Source: Peribacillus loiseleuriae
GTDB lineage: Bacteria; Bacillota; Bacilli; Bacillales; DSM-1321
Length of the DNA stretch: 64,000 bases
Direction of reading: 5' to 3'
Assembly: GCF_001183985.1 (NCBI RefSeq)
Contig: NZ_LFZW01000001.1
Coordinates: 3,276,059 to 3,340,058 of the forward strand
A model generated the notes under the pieces. The model was given only the letters and a program-made list of their open reading frames with translations, did not search any database and was not told the DNA's origin. Made by a program: the position numbers and the translations under genes. This document shows positions 16,998 to 25,332 of this stretch, piece by piece (the stretch's first letter is position 1; each line of letters opens with the position of its first letter).

Positions 16998-17014
16998 AAG
17001 AATGGCTCCATTAG

Positions 17015-17066
17015 AAAAAATCACCCAAGTCTCGCCATAAGGCTAGAGATTTAGGTGATTTTTTTA
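17015..17066 (+). terminator. Terminator of the MFS gene
   Basis: AAAAAATCACC...GGTGATTTTTTT with an inner complementary pair TCT/AGA; a T-run follows. Confidence 0.85.
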
Positions 17067-17212
17067 ATAGATAAAAAGATTACACTCAATAATTTACATG
17101 AAAATCATTATTTTACAGTAAAAAATCTTTTCAACATCTTTAGGTATATAAATACAAAGATATGATAGTGTGATATATTTTTCTTAACTACATTCAGAGG
17201 GGATCATACGGT

Positions 17213-18118
17213 ATGAATCAACAATTTCTTTATATAATAGTCATCATATGCATTGGATATCTATTAAAACGTATTAATCTATTAAAAGAAAAAGATGGGG
17301 AAACCATTTCTAGAATTATTTTTAATATCACCCTACCAGCTCTAGTTATCGTTTCACTTAATTCGGTCAAAATTGAGCCTTCATTAATCCTGTTACCTGT
17401 AATAGCGTTTTTGATTGGCTTTATTTCTCTTTTTCTCGCTTTCTTTGTATTCAAAAAAGAAGAGAGGGTGCTTAAAGGAACTTTAATGATGATGGCTACA
17501 GGATATAATGTAGGCTTATTTGCCTTCCCCCTCGTTGAAGCAATTTGGGGTCCGATAGGTCTAATTTATTTCGGAATGTTTGATATAGGAAATTCCCTAA
17601 TTGTCTTTGGACTTTCTTATATAGCGGGAAGCTATTATTCAGAGAAGGGACTAGTCCTTAAACCGATTGGAATTGTAAAAAAACTCAGCAAATCTGTTCC
17701 TTTAATGACGTATATCATTGCGGGCACTTTAAGTTTCAGCAATATCCATTTTCCGGGTGGATTCATTGATATAGCTACGATTATATCTAAAGCTAACTTG
17801 CCCTTATCTTTACTACTATTGGGTTTATATTTAAACTTTAATTTTGAAAAACAATATTTGAGACCTACCATTAAGTACGTCCTTTTCCGATATGGTTTCG
17901 GGCTTATAGTTGGCTTAGCGTTTTACTTTTTACTTCCTTTCAATCAAATGTTTCGATACACGATCTTAATTGGATTATTACTACCGGTTGGTCTATCCGT
18001 TTTGCCCTTTGCTCATGAATTTAAATATTCTACTCATCGCTTAATTGGCACACTATCAAATATTTGTATTGTAATTAGTATTATCATATTATATCTCTTC
18101 GCTAACTTTATTCTTTAA
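17213..18118 (+). CDS. AEC-family transporter (auxin efflux carrier type)
   Basis: 301-residue membrane protein with about ten helices and the family layout: N-terminal YLLKRINLLKEKDGETISRIIFNITLPALV, mid-protein MATGYNVGLFAFPLVEAIWG, and near the end LLLPVGLSVLPFAHEFKY. In bacteria such proteins carry organic acids such as malate or malonate. GAGGGGAT precedes the ATG. It is a single-gene unit followed by a strong hairpin. No regulator or enzyme neighbour points to the substrate. Confidence 0.85.
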   Translation: MNQQFLYIIVIICIGYLLKRINLLKEKDGETISRIIFNITLPALVIVSLNSVKIEPSLILLPVIAFLIGFISLFLAFFVFKKEERVLKGTLMMMATGYNVGLFAFPLVEAIWGPIGLIYFGMFDIGNSLIVFGLSYIAGSYYSEKGLVLKPIGIVKKLSKSVPLMTYIIAGTLSFSNIHFPGGFIDIATIISKANLPLSLLLLGLYLNFNFEKQYLRPTIKYVLFRYGFGLIVGLAFYFLLPFNQMFRYTILIGLLLPVGLSVLPFAHEFKYSTHRLIGTLSNICIVISIIILYLFANFIL

Positions 18119-18217
18119 GTTGAAAACGATGAAGATATTCTTACAGTTCTAATATTATTGGGAGTAACAAGCTAGAATCACAAGAATAGTAAATAGATTG
18201 ATACAGCCTAAACTTAC

Positions 18218-18255
18218 GGCGACAAATCTTGGAAAGCATTCCAAAATTTGTCGCC
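18218..18255. terminator. Strong hairpin after the AEC gene
   Basis: GGCGACAAATCTTGGAA pairs almost perfectly with TTCCAAAATTTGTCGCC across a 4-base loop. There is no T-run, so it may be a repeat or an RNA-stabilising element rather than a classical terminator. Confidence 0.55.
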
Positions 18256-18318
18256 TCGTTATTCGAAGTAAATCCTCTACTGTAATCTACTTTCAAATCA
18301 TAGAATACATCTTTTAAT

Positions 18319-18486
18319 TTAATAACTAATTCCTTTAAATAGTAAGTTCACATTTGACTTTTTATCGATTTTCTTCTTTCTTTGCAACTCCTTAGCCTTC
18401 ATAAATGCATCCATCATTCCACTGGCTTCTATAATTATTTCTTCTGCTTCTATTTGATTATCCAAGATAAAAATATAATCTTTCAT
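18319..18486 (-). CDS. Small hypothetical protein, 55 residues
   Basis: ATG 18486 follows an AAAGGAGG ribosome site by 7 bases; stop TAA at 18319. The product begins MKDYIFILDNQIEAEEIIIE, mostly acidic helix, then a very basic segment KELQRKKKIDKKS and the end LLFKGISY. No membrane segment or recognised domain. A possible promoter TTGTCA-17-CATTAT upstream (about 18590-18563) has a cre-like site in its spacer, so expression may respond to CcpA. The function is unknown. Confidence 0.65.
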   Translation of the reverse strand: MKDYIFILDNQIEAEEIIIEASGMMDAFMKAKELQRKKKIDKKSNVNLLFKGISY

Positions 18487-18568
18487 GATGTAGCCTCCTT
18501 TGATGTCTAGTTTATTAATAAAGTTTTAATTACACTGTAAAAGTTTATGTTATTTTCATAAAAATAAT

Positions 18569-18582
18569 GTATGCGTTTACAT
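18569..18582. promoter_or_regulatory. cre-like CcpA site upstream of the 55-residue gene
   Basis: Read on the minus strand it is TGTAAACGCATACA, close to the CcpA consensus TGWAANCGNTNWCA. It falls inside the spacer of the probable promoter of the small gene. Confidence 0.5.
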
Positions 18583-18688
18583 TGATTGACAAAAATATTT
18601 TTTCTCCCCTTCTACTTTCATTAAAGGGGAACTTTTTCTTTTTTCTAATCGATTAAAGTAAAATGTTATATCGATATCCTAATTATAA

Positions 18689-18702
18689 TATAAGCGCTTA
18701 CA
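18689..18702. promoter_or_regulatory. cre-like palindrome
   Basis: TATAAGCGCTTACA (minus strand TGTAAGCGCTTATA), with a perfect TAAGCGCTTA core. It is about 200 bases upstream of the small gene; its target is unclear. Confidence 0.45.
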
Positions 18703-18756
18703 AAAAGCTATGAACAATTTGTGAATTTTATTGCCGGATAGATTGGTTTCAACAAA

Positions 18757-18877
18757 AGGGGTGTCTCAACAGCAAAGGGCCAGACCCCGCAACAACTAAA
18801 TACAGTACAAGATTAGTGTATGAAACACTACATACTGATTTAGAGTGCGAGGTCAGGCCCTTATGGGACAGCCTCTT
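18757..18877. repeat. Dispersed hairpin repeat, family B
   Basis: GGGGTGTCTCAACAGCAAAGGGCCAGACCCCGCA on the left faces TGCGAGGTCAGGCCCTTATGGGACAGCCTC on the right (shown in pieces: GTGTCTCA/TGGGACAG, GGGCCAGACC/GGTCAGGCCC). The centre, about 60 AT-rich bases, is not conserved in other copies. It lies about 40 bases downstream of metQ and may terminate it. Confidence 0.7.
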
Positions 18878-18918
18878 TTCAATTGAATAATTAGTTTTAT
18901 TCAAATTGATAGTCAGAA

Positions 18919-19731
18919 TTATTCAAATGCAGGTAAAGCCGTTTCTGCGTAATCTTCCTCTAAAAATTTCTTGACTTCAGGTCCGGTCAATTTTTCAGCT
19001 AATGTCTGGATAGCTTTTGATTCAGCATTGTCAGAACGAGCAATTAAAGAGATCGCAAATTCTGAGTCCACAGTTTCTGTCAATAAAGCATCCTTACTTG
19101 GCGTTAAGCCAAGCGGAGCAGCATAGGACGGGTACAAGGTCACGAGATCAGCATCATCCATCATCCTAGCAAGCATGAGCAAGTCTACTTCTTCAAACTT
19201 GTAGTTTTTCTTATTTTCCACTATATCAGCCTGGGTCGCTTTAAGCCCTACGCCTTCTTTCAACTTTATGATACCTTGATCGGCAAACATAATGAGTGAA
19301 CGAGCAGTATTTACCGAATCATTCGGAATAGCGATTGTTGCACCTTCTGGCAGCTCTTCCATGCTTTTATAACGTTTTGAATAAGCACCAAAAATGGCAT
19401 GATAAATAGGCTTTACAAGAACTAAATCCGTGCCATTGCTTTCATTATACTGTTCCATAAAAGGAACATGCTGGAAAAAGTTTACGTCGACTTCCTTGTT
19501 GGCAAGGGCATTATTCGGTTGCACATTATCGCCAAGCACTACGATGTCCAGATTAATTCCTTCTTCTTTCATCAAAGGCTTTACAATTTCCAACATATCC
19601 GTCATAGGCGGAATCAATGTGGCAACTTTTAAATTGACTACTTTCTTTTCTCCAGGGGCAGGTTTGGCTTTGTCGCTACAGCCGGCCAATACAAACATGG
19701 TTAGTACTAAAAGCGTGATGATTTTTTTCAT
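18919..19731 (-). CDS. metQ: Methionine-type ABC transporter substrate-binding lipoprotein (NlpA/MetQ)
   Basis: 270-residue lipoprotein with signal and lipobox LVLTMFVLAGC (cysteine near residue 18). The NlpA-family fold shows in VATLIPPMTDMLEIVKPLMKEEGI, NKEVDVNFFQHVPFMEQYN and IAIPNDSVNTARSL. It binds methionine or a related compound outside the membrane for MetNI. Last gene of metN-metI-metQ, separated from metI by a short family A repeat. No SAM riboswitch was found upstream of metN, so the sulfur-control logic and substrate are less certain than in B. subtilis. Confidence 0.88.
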   Translation of the reverse strand: MKKIITLLVLTMFVLAGCSDKAKPAPGEKKVVNLKVATLIPPMTDMLEIVKPLMKEEGINLDIVVLGDNVQPNNALANKEVDVNFFQHVPFMEQYNESNGTDLVLVKPIYHAIFGAYSKRYKSMEELPEGATIAIPNDSVNTARSLIMFADQGIIKLKEGVGLKATQADIVENKKNYKFEEVDLLMLARMMDDADLVTLYPSYAAPLGLTPSKDALLTETVDSEFAISLIARSDNAESKAIQTLAEKLTGPEVKKFLEEDYAETALPAFE

Positions 19732-19759
19732 AGTTGATTACCTCTCAATCTGTTATTTT

Positions 19760-19809
19760 CTCCTGGTTTAACAGGTTGTAATACCCCACTGATGGAGGTT
19801 TTACTTTAT
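19760..19809 (-). repeat. Short family A repeat between metI and metQ
   Basis: Read on the minus strand it starts at the metI stop as ATAAAGTAAAACCTCCATCAG, continues TGGGGTATTACAACCTG and ends TTAAACCAGGAGAAA. Both ends match family A but the middle is deleted. Confidence 0.7.
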
Positions 19810-20468
19810 CGTTTGTCCAGTTTTTTGGCGATGGTCGTTCCAGTATACTGAATCATTTGTACAAAGAAAATCATAATAATAATCATATAAATCATTAACT
19901 CAGTTTCAAAGCGCTGATAGCCATATCGAATCGCAAAATCACCAACTCCGCCTCCGCCGACAATACCCATTACGGTTGAATAGGATATAAAACTAATCGT
20001 TGACGTTGTTAATCCGAGTAGCAGACTTGAACGTGCCTCTACGAACAAAAACTTAAAGATAATTTCTGGGACTGAAGCTCCCATGGAAACAGCCGATTCA
20101 ATGATACCACGTGGAACTTCGAGAAGGGCCTGTTCCACTAATCTTGAATAATAGGCGATAGCCATTATAGAGAGAGGGACCGTAGCGGCCATTGTCCCGA
20201 TTGCTGTTCCAACAATAAACCTTGTAAAAGGAATTAAAAATACGACGAGCAATAAAAACGGGAACGAGCGAACAATATTAACAAATATATTCAAGCTGGA
20301 ATATAAGGCTCGATTTTCAAGCATTTGTCCTTTTCGACAAAGATATAGCAAAGTTCCAATCGGTAATCCGACCAAAAGAGCTGCAAAGATGGATATCCCA
20401 ACCATCACAAATGTTTCACCAATCGACTGCCAGATTTCAGCTTGATACTTTAAAATGATTTCAGGCAT
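19806..20468 (-). CDS. metI: Methionine-type ABC transporter permease
   Basis: 220-residue permease with five predicted membrane helices. The coupling EAA loop is GIIESAVSMGASVPEIIFKFLFVEA near residue 120, and VGGGGVGDFAIRYGYQRFE near 175 is characteristic of MetI. It overlaps the end of metN by 8 bases and ends within a family A repeat. Confidence 0.9.
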   Translation of the reverse strand: MPEIILKYQAEIWQSIGETFVMVGISIFAALLVGLPIGTLLYLCRKGQMLENRALYSSLNIFVNIVRSFPFLLLVVFLIPFTRFIVGTAIGTMAATVPLSIMAIAYYSRLVEQALLEVPRGIIESAVSMGASVPEIIFKFLFVEARSSLLLGLTTSTISFISYSTVMGIVGGGGVGDFAIRYGYQRFETELMIYMIIIMIFFVQMIQYTGTTIAKKLDKR

Positions 20469-21222
20469 TCGAATTCCTCTCTTTTTCTGTTAATTGCTGC
20501 AGAAACCATTTTGGATCATTTTTAGGAATGATGTACGCTTGGGATTCAATTGAAACTGTTTCAAGTATTTCTCCACTTTCCATAACCGTGACTTTATCGC
20601 AAATACTTTTCACGACGTCCATCTCATGGCTGACGATGACAATCGTTACACCCAATTCTTTGTTCACTGTCTGCAATACGTCCAGAATCCCTGCTGTTGT
20701 CTGTGGATCCAAGGCAGAAGTAGGTTCATCGCATAACAAAACAGCTGGTCGGTTTGCAAGAGCTCTTGCAATGGCTACCCGCTGCTTTTGTCCGCCGCTT
20801 AACTGTGCTGGATATTGATGGGCTTTATCTCGAAGCCCGACAAATTCCAAGCATTCTTTAACTCGATCTCCCTTAGCCTTTTTTGAATAGCCAGCTAGTT
20901 CAAGTGGTACTGCAACATTAGCAAATACTGTCTTGTTCGCAACCAGATTAAAATGCTGAAAAATCATGCCAATCGATCGCCTTGCTTCACGAAGTTTACG
21001 GTTTGATAGCGTCGTTAACGTTTGATTATTGACTACAACTATTCCTTGATCTGGAGTTTCAAGCACATTCATTAAACGAAGCAGTGTTGATTTACCAGCA
21101 CCACTCGCACCAATCACACCGTGAATTTCGCCTTTATCTATGTTTAGCGAAACCGAGTGCACTGCTTGCAAAATTGATTGGTGCTGCTGATAGCTTTTAC
21201 TTACATTATGTAAAGATATCAC
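20461..21222 (-). CDS. metN: Methionine-type ABC transporter ATP-binding protein, short form
   Basis: ABC ATPase: Walker A GASGAGKST near residue 38, Q-loop MIFQHFNLVANKT, signature [15 protein letters not shown] near 140, Walker [16 protein letters not shown] near 160, switch VSHEMDV. AAAGGA abuts ATG 21231 with no spacing but is well placed for GTG 21222 (MISLHNVSKSY), which I prefer. At about 253 residues it ends soon after the ATPase core: the C-terminal NIL domain of classical MetN (about 340 residues), which gives methionine trans-inhibition, is missing. Transport of a different NlpA-type ligand is possible. Confidence 0.88.
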   Translation of the reverse strand: MISLHNVSKSYQQHQSILQAVHSVSLNIDKGEIHGVIGASGAGKSTLLRLMNVLETPDQGIVVVNNQTLTTLSNRKLREARRSIGMIFQHFNLVANKTVFANVAVPLELAGYSKKAKGDRVKECLEFVGLRDKAHQYPAQLSGGQKQRVAIARALANRPAVLLCDEPTSALDPQTTAGILDVLQTVNKELGVTIVIVSHEMDVVKSICDKVTVMESGEILETVSIESQAYIIPKNDPKWFLQQLTEKERNSNA

Positions 21223-21717
21223 CGTGCACATTCCTTTCTATTACTCTACCCTTTGTTCCTATGTATGGTTCCTATCCAAATAATTATTATAGCCTTTGTT
21301 AGATAAGATGTCACTCCCCTCATATTTCCTTCAGCACTCCTCTGCAAAACGGAAATTTTATACAAAGATCATTCTTTTTCTGTTCTGCATTGTGCTTGAA
21401 TGAATTCAATGTCCAATCCACTTTCTTGAAATACGTATCTTCAATATTGTAAATTCCCAAATTCATAATCCGTTCATAACACTTTAAAAGCCATCTGGCT
21501 TTATTCCCTCAATGAATATCGCAAAAAATTTCTGAAGCTATTTCGCTGATGCTTTTGAACATTTACAATTTCGAGTTCTTCTTCTCCGTATTTCAATGTT
21601 TTCGCTTCCGTTTCTTATCATTCACTCATTTAAATACCAATGGCAAAAATGAGTATACGCCCCCGGTGATTTACCTTCACAAAAGCCGTGGGTGTCGACG
21701 AGGCAGATACCCATTCT
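21223..21717. other. Intergenic region upstream of metN, no gene seen
   Basis: AT-rich DNA without credible coding frames. I looked on the minus strand for a SAM riboswitch leader (S-box) and found none. Confidence 0.6.
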
Positions 21718-22338
21718 TCACTTTAAATTTGTGATTCCCTCCCCAGTCTCTTTTTCTATCTTTTCGCTCTTCTGTTTTCTATTTAGCATTTTCTTTAATA
21801 GATACGAAAAGAGTAACGTATAAGCAACTCCCTTAATAATCGAATGATAACCGTAAACGAACAGACCAAATAATAAGACAATAAGGTTAATAATTCTTAT
21901 TGTCACTGCTATATCTACCTTTTTATTTTTATGATTTAAAATTAGAGCTATAACATCAAACCCAACAGTGGATGCATTTGCTGTTATACATAAATAGTAT
22001 CCAAATGCGATCAAAATCGATGAAATGATAATCACTATCACGATGTTTACATCTATGCTTATATTCAGTGAATAAAAAAGGTTAAAAAACAACATATAAC
22101 AAAGGCTACTTACTATCGATTTAAAAAAGTATTCTTTTCCTAGAAAAATTAAACAGATGATTAATAAAAGTCCTGTTACAAAATTGGCTAGCATGGCAAT
22201 GCTATAGCCAGATATAGCATGTAATAGTAACGCGGAGCTTGTCACACCACCATTAATAATTTCATTTGGCACGATTAAATAAGCATAAGCAAAAGTCATC
22301 GAAATATTTCCCGCAATGATCTTTATTATATCTCTCAT
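21718..22338 (-). CDS. YitT-family membrane protein without C-terminal domain
   Basis: 206 residues with five to six hydrophobic helices. The opening NISMTFAYAYLIVPNEIINGGVTSSALLLH is the YitT signature, and ANASTVGFDVIALILNHKN follows in the second half. Full YitT proteins (about 280 residues) have a C-terminal DUF2179 domain, absent here. AAGGAGG precedes the ATG by 8 bases. The function of the family is not established, and no operon partner is visible. Confidence 0.8.
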   Translation of the reverse strand: MRDIIKIIAGNISMTFAYAYLIVPNEIINGGVTSSALLLHAISGYSIAMLANFVTGLLLIICLIFLGKEYFFKSIVSSLCYMLFFNLFYSLNISIDVNIVIVIIISSILIAFGYYLCITANASTVGFDVIALILNHKNKKVDIAVTIRIINLIVLLFGLFVYGYHSIIKGVAYTLLFSYLLKKMLNRKQKSEKIEKETGEGITNLK

Positions 22339-22569
22339 TACATATACCTCCTTCCAATTTAAGTTAAAAGAAAAAGCTTCAAAATTAGATGTTTGAAACT
22401 TTCTCTTGGATAAATAAATTTATTTGAACTAAGAACTGGTAGGAACGCAATTTAACTGTAACTGTAAATCTTTCGGCTCGTTTAAGTTACTTTTTACGCC
22501 CCAAATAAAGATGCTTAGAAAAATGTAAGAAGGGTTAGATAAATCTGCTAGCTCGTTAGCTTGGTAATC

Positions 22570-22767
22570 TTATAGTTGGACTTTTTCCCGTTTAAAGCTG
22601 TAGTATGTGTTTCCTCTTTTTAGAATATTAGAAGTAAGACGCTTTTGATTAAAAGAAGTACGAGAATTACCAAATGATGGATAGACGGAATATTGGCAGC
22701 AGTAGTTTTCTTTACAATTATTAATTTTACACTTCTCTGTGCAGTCTATGCTAGAATGTGGAAGCAA
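22570..22767 (-). CDS. Doubtful cysteine-rich small open frame
   Basis: 65 codons starting at TTG with no good ribosome site. The N-terminal third is cysteine-rich (IDCTEKCKINNCKENYCCQY); the rest is basic and polar with no hydrophobic segment. It occupies a 700-base gap (22339-23049) that otherwise holds only the gntR terminator. It could be a real metal-binding peptide, a decayed gene end, or chance. Confidence 0.2.
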   Translation of the reverse strand: MLPHSSIDCTEKCKINNCKENYCCQYSVYPSFGNSRTSFNQKRLTSNILKRGNTYYSFKREKVQL

Positions 22768-22967
22768 ACCAATGAATGTAAAGCAATACTTTGTTGGCGG
22801 AAGATCATTTGGGGCAGTTTTTCATTTTAAACGATAAGACTAATGGTGTAAAAAAGCATTACCATGAGCATTCATTCTAGCTTTAAAAAGATTTCTATTT
22901 TTCGATCCAAAAAGGCTTAACCCACATTGGACTCTTGGAACAGGACAAACCACAGATTTTAGGAAGC

Positions 22968-23012
22968 AAATAATCCAAGCCTCTCTACGAACATAGAAGA
23001 CTTGGATTATTT
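22968..23012 (-). terminator. Terminator of gntR
   Basis: AAATAATCCAAG pairs exactly with CTTGGATTATTT around a 21-base loop. Confidence 0.75.
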
Positions 23013-23049
23013 AATGTGGCCGGTAATACGTTTACTGGTTTTTAGATTG

Positions 23050-23760
23050 TTAGTTGTTCTTCCGAGACATTTTCATAGCGAATGAGTACATATCTGATCG
23101 AAAGAGTCCTTTATAATATTCCACCATGTTGCCATCAGAATCAAAGATCATACGCTCTGTAATTAACAAGCACATTGTATCGGATACAGCTAAATGTTCA
23201 GCATCTTCCATTGTAGGATAGCCGCATGTTATAATTTGTTCTGCTTCACAAAAGTTAATGTTAAGGTCCCCTTCGAGAGCATCATATAAAACAGTCGTAC
23301 TTAAATCATATTCTGCAATCTTTTGTCCAAGTTCTATCGGATAATAATGTAATTCGATTGCGATTGGTATATCATCCTGTAATCGTAGCCTCTTAATATG
23401 GTAAGACTCATCTTCAAATCCATTTGCATCGGCAATATTTTCAGGAGTTATTACAGGTCCATGGTTTAATAATTTTATCCCCATATTTTTAGTAGTCTCA
23501 GTAAAACTAATCATTTTAAGCCATTCTTGTACCGGTTTTAGAGATACGAATGTTCCCTTACCATGCCTTTTCTCTAATATTCCCTCGCGAACTAAAATAG
23601 AAACCGCTTCTCTTACAGTGCTCCTACTAACAGAATACATATCCATGAGTTCTCTTTCACTTGGGATTTTGTCCTTATAATACCCTTGTAAAATTTGATC
23701 TTCTAATATATTTTTTAATTGAGCATGTAATGGAATTGGATTGTTAAAGTCTAACTCCAT
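23050..23760 (-). CDS. GntR-family regulator with UTRA domain; probable regulator of sulfonate catabolism
   Basis: 236 residues. The winged HTH (about 8-75) contains KIPSERELMDMYSVSRSTVREAVSILVREGILEKRHGKGTFV; the rest is a UTRA effector domain (HutC subfamily) with YHIKRLRLQDDIPIAIELHYYP and ERMIFDSDGNMVEYYKGLFR. GGAGG precedes ATG 23760. It stands at the edge of the sulfonate gene cluster. The 11-base palindrome after its own promoter recurs at the xsc promoter and at a promoter ahead of the permease, so it probably regulates itself and these genes. The ligand may be taurine, sulfoacetaldehyde or isethionate; none is shown by sequence. Confidence 0.88.
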   Translation of the reverse strand: MELDFNNPIPLHAQLKNILEDQILQGYYKDKIPSERELMDMYSVSRSTVREAVSILVREGILEKRHGKGTFVSLKPVQEWLKMISFTETTKNMGIKLLNHGPVITPENIADANGFEDESYHIKRLRLQDDIPIAIELHYYPIELGQKIAEYDLSTTVLYDALEGDLNINFCEAEQIITCGYPTMEDAEHLAVSDTMCLLITERMIFDSDGNMVEYYKGLFRSDMYSFAMKMSRKNN

Positions 23761-23791
23761 AAAAATTCCTCCAAGTCTAAAAAGACATTGT

Positions 23792-23841
23792 GATGTTCGT
23801 ATCAGTTACCACATTATAGACTAAGTTTTAGTAATATTCAA
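23792..23841 (-). promoter_or_regulatory. gntR promoter and proposed autoregulatory operator
   Basis: Minus strand: -35 TTGAAT (23841-23836), 17-base spacer, -10 TATAAT (23818-23813), then the proposed operator TGATACGAACA (23804-23794) within AACTGATACGAACATC. Equivalent sites follow the -10 at xsc (29917) and upstream of the permease (35618). Confidence 0.7.
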
Positions 23842-24076
23842 ACAAACTGTTTTTTAACAATCAAGCATTCCTTAATTGGGCGGCGTTCACAAATTCTTAA
23901 GTTTATTACTCCCTTTTTCTACTATTAAGTATAGCATTACGTTTTATCTAACAAAGATAGGGCAATCACCACGAAAAGTCTGTGCTTCAATCAGTAATTT
24001 CTATAAGAAATTTATTTAATAGGCAACTAAGAAGGAACCCTTGCTCCACTTTAAAAGAACTCCTATTTACTCTTCT

Positions 24077-25153
24077 TTAGATAAGTAAGTACGTGATTAC
24101 AGAAAGGAGCAATGAGGTAATGGTCATTGCCAAAAGAGGACGCATGGCTTTTGTACGAAGTGCCTGAAAACTAACATTAAGACCGAGTCCAATCATAGCC
24201 ATTGTCAAAATAAAGGTCGTCGTATTAGAAACACCTGCCATTACCATTTGAGAAACCGGGATATGCTTGCCTAGCACATAACTGCCAATTAAGCTCATGA
24301 TAATAAATCCAATGAGGAACCATGGGAAAGCAATTTTTGCATCTAGACCTGTTTTTTCCGACGAGCGTCTTTTCATCCAATACATAAATATGAAGCATAA
24401 TGGGATTAGTAAGAAGACGCGTCCAAGTTTAGCCAGTAACGCAATAGCAAGTGCATCCTCACCCGCTGGAGCACCTGCCAACGCGACATGAGCGATTTCA
24501 TGAAGGCTGACTCCCGACCATATGCCATAATCTACAGCGGTCATTGGAAGGATCGGGCGTAGTAGGGTATAAATAATGGAAAAAAGTGTCCCCATTAAAG
24601 CGATGATCCCCACTCCGATGGCGGTATCTTCTTCCTTTGCTTTCACAATAGGAGATATCGCCGCGATAGCAGCTGCACCGCACACCCCGGTTCCTACAGC
24701 GAGAAGAAGGGAAATTGAAGCATCTGCTTTTAACCATTTTGCAATCAGAACCATTACTATAATAGCAAAAACCACTGTGCCTATGTCACGAATCAACAAA
24801 GGCAAGCCTTGATTAAAAATTACGTCAATGTTTAATTTCAGTCCATATAAAATGATGGCAAAACGGAGAAGCTTTTTAGCTGAAAATTCGATACCCGGAC
24901 GGAATTTCTCCGGATACCCTGCGATTTGTCGATACATCACCGCAATAATAATAGAGCATGCAAGCGGCCCTATTCGGTCAAATCCTGTAATTTTCGACAG
25001 CCCGAAACCTAAGAGCGCGATAAAAAATGTAAAGGCAATACCACTCACCCACATAAGTAATCTTGATTTCTTTTCTTGAACAGGTAATTTTGAATTTTCG
25101 ACTTTGGAAACCTCACTCGTTTCCTCAAGAGGTTTATATTTTTCTAATTCCAT
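24077..25153 (-). CDS. YeiH/YadS-family (UPF0324) exporter, candidate sulfite/sulfate exporter
   Basis: 358 residues with about ten membrane helices; the family hallmarks are FGLSKITGFDRIGPLACSIIIAV, AVGTGVCGAAAIAAISPIVKA and SGVSLHEIAHVALAGAP. ATG 25153 follows GGGGGGAG; the extension to 25192 is rejected. Members near xsc are thought to export sulfite or sulfate released from C2-C3 sulfonates, and this neighbourhood fits. A terminator separates it from tpa, so it seems to be transcribed on its own, with an operator-like palindrome (TGTTAATACTA) 28 bases upstream. Confidence 0.82.
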   Translation of the reverse strand: MELEKYKPLEETSEVSKVENSKLPVQEKKSRLLMWVSGIAFTFFIALLGFGLSKITGFDRIGPLACSIIIAVMYRQIAGYPEKFRPGIEFSAKKLLRFAIILYGLKLNIDVIFNQGLPLLIRDIGTVVFAIIVMVLIAKWLKADASISLLLAVGTGVCGAAAIAAISPIVKAKEEDTAIGVGIIALMGTLFSIIYTLLRPILPMTAVDYGIWSGVSLHEIAHVALAGAPAGEDALAIALLAKLGRVFLLIPLCFIFMYWMKRRSSEKTGLDAKIAFPWFLIGFIIMSLIGSYVLGKHIPVSQMVMAGVSNTTTFILTMAMIGLGLNVSFQALRTKAMRPLLAMTITSLLLSVITYLLI

Positions 25154-25180
25154 TTGCCATTCTCCCCCCTTGCTACATCC

Positions 25181-25191
25181 TAGTATTAACA
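25181..25191 (-). promoter_or_regulatory. Possible GntR operator upstream of yeiH-like gene
   Basis: Minus strand TGTTAATACTA, set in the near-palindrome CTAGTGTTAATACTAG. It fits the loose pattern TGnTA-n-TAnCA of the other sites except for one base. Weaker than those at gntR and xsc. Confidence 0.35.
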
Positions 25192-25214
25192 CTAGCTGGA
25201 TCAGCTTTGAAATA

Positions 25215-25262
25215 AAAAACGGGCATGGTTGTCAAAATACCCAGACTACTCATGCCCATTTA
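25215..25262 (-). terminator. Terminator of the aminotransferase gene
   Basis: Minus strand AAATGGGCATG...CATGCCCGTTTTTTAT: an 8-base GC-rich stem with a clear T-run. Confidence 0.85.
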
Positions 25263-25332
25263 TTTTAATCGTGAACAATTGGGATATTTAATCGACTCAA
25301 CCGGATTAACAATAATCTCTCGTTCTTATTTA

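Noticed and set aside
21223-21500. SAM riboswitch (S-box) upstream of metN
   Set aside because: Searched for because of metNIQ, but the minus strand lacks the conserved GAGGGA, GGCCC and CCGGCAACC blocks.
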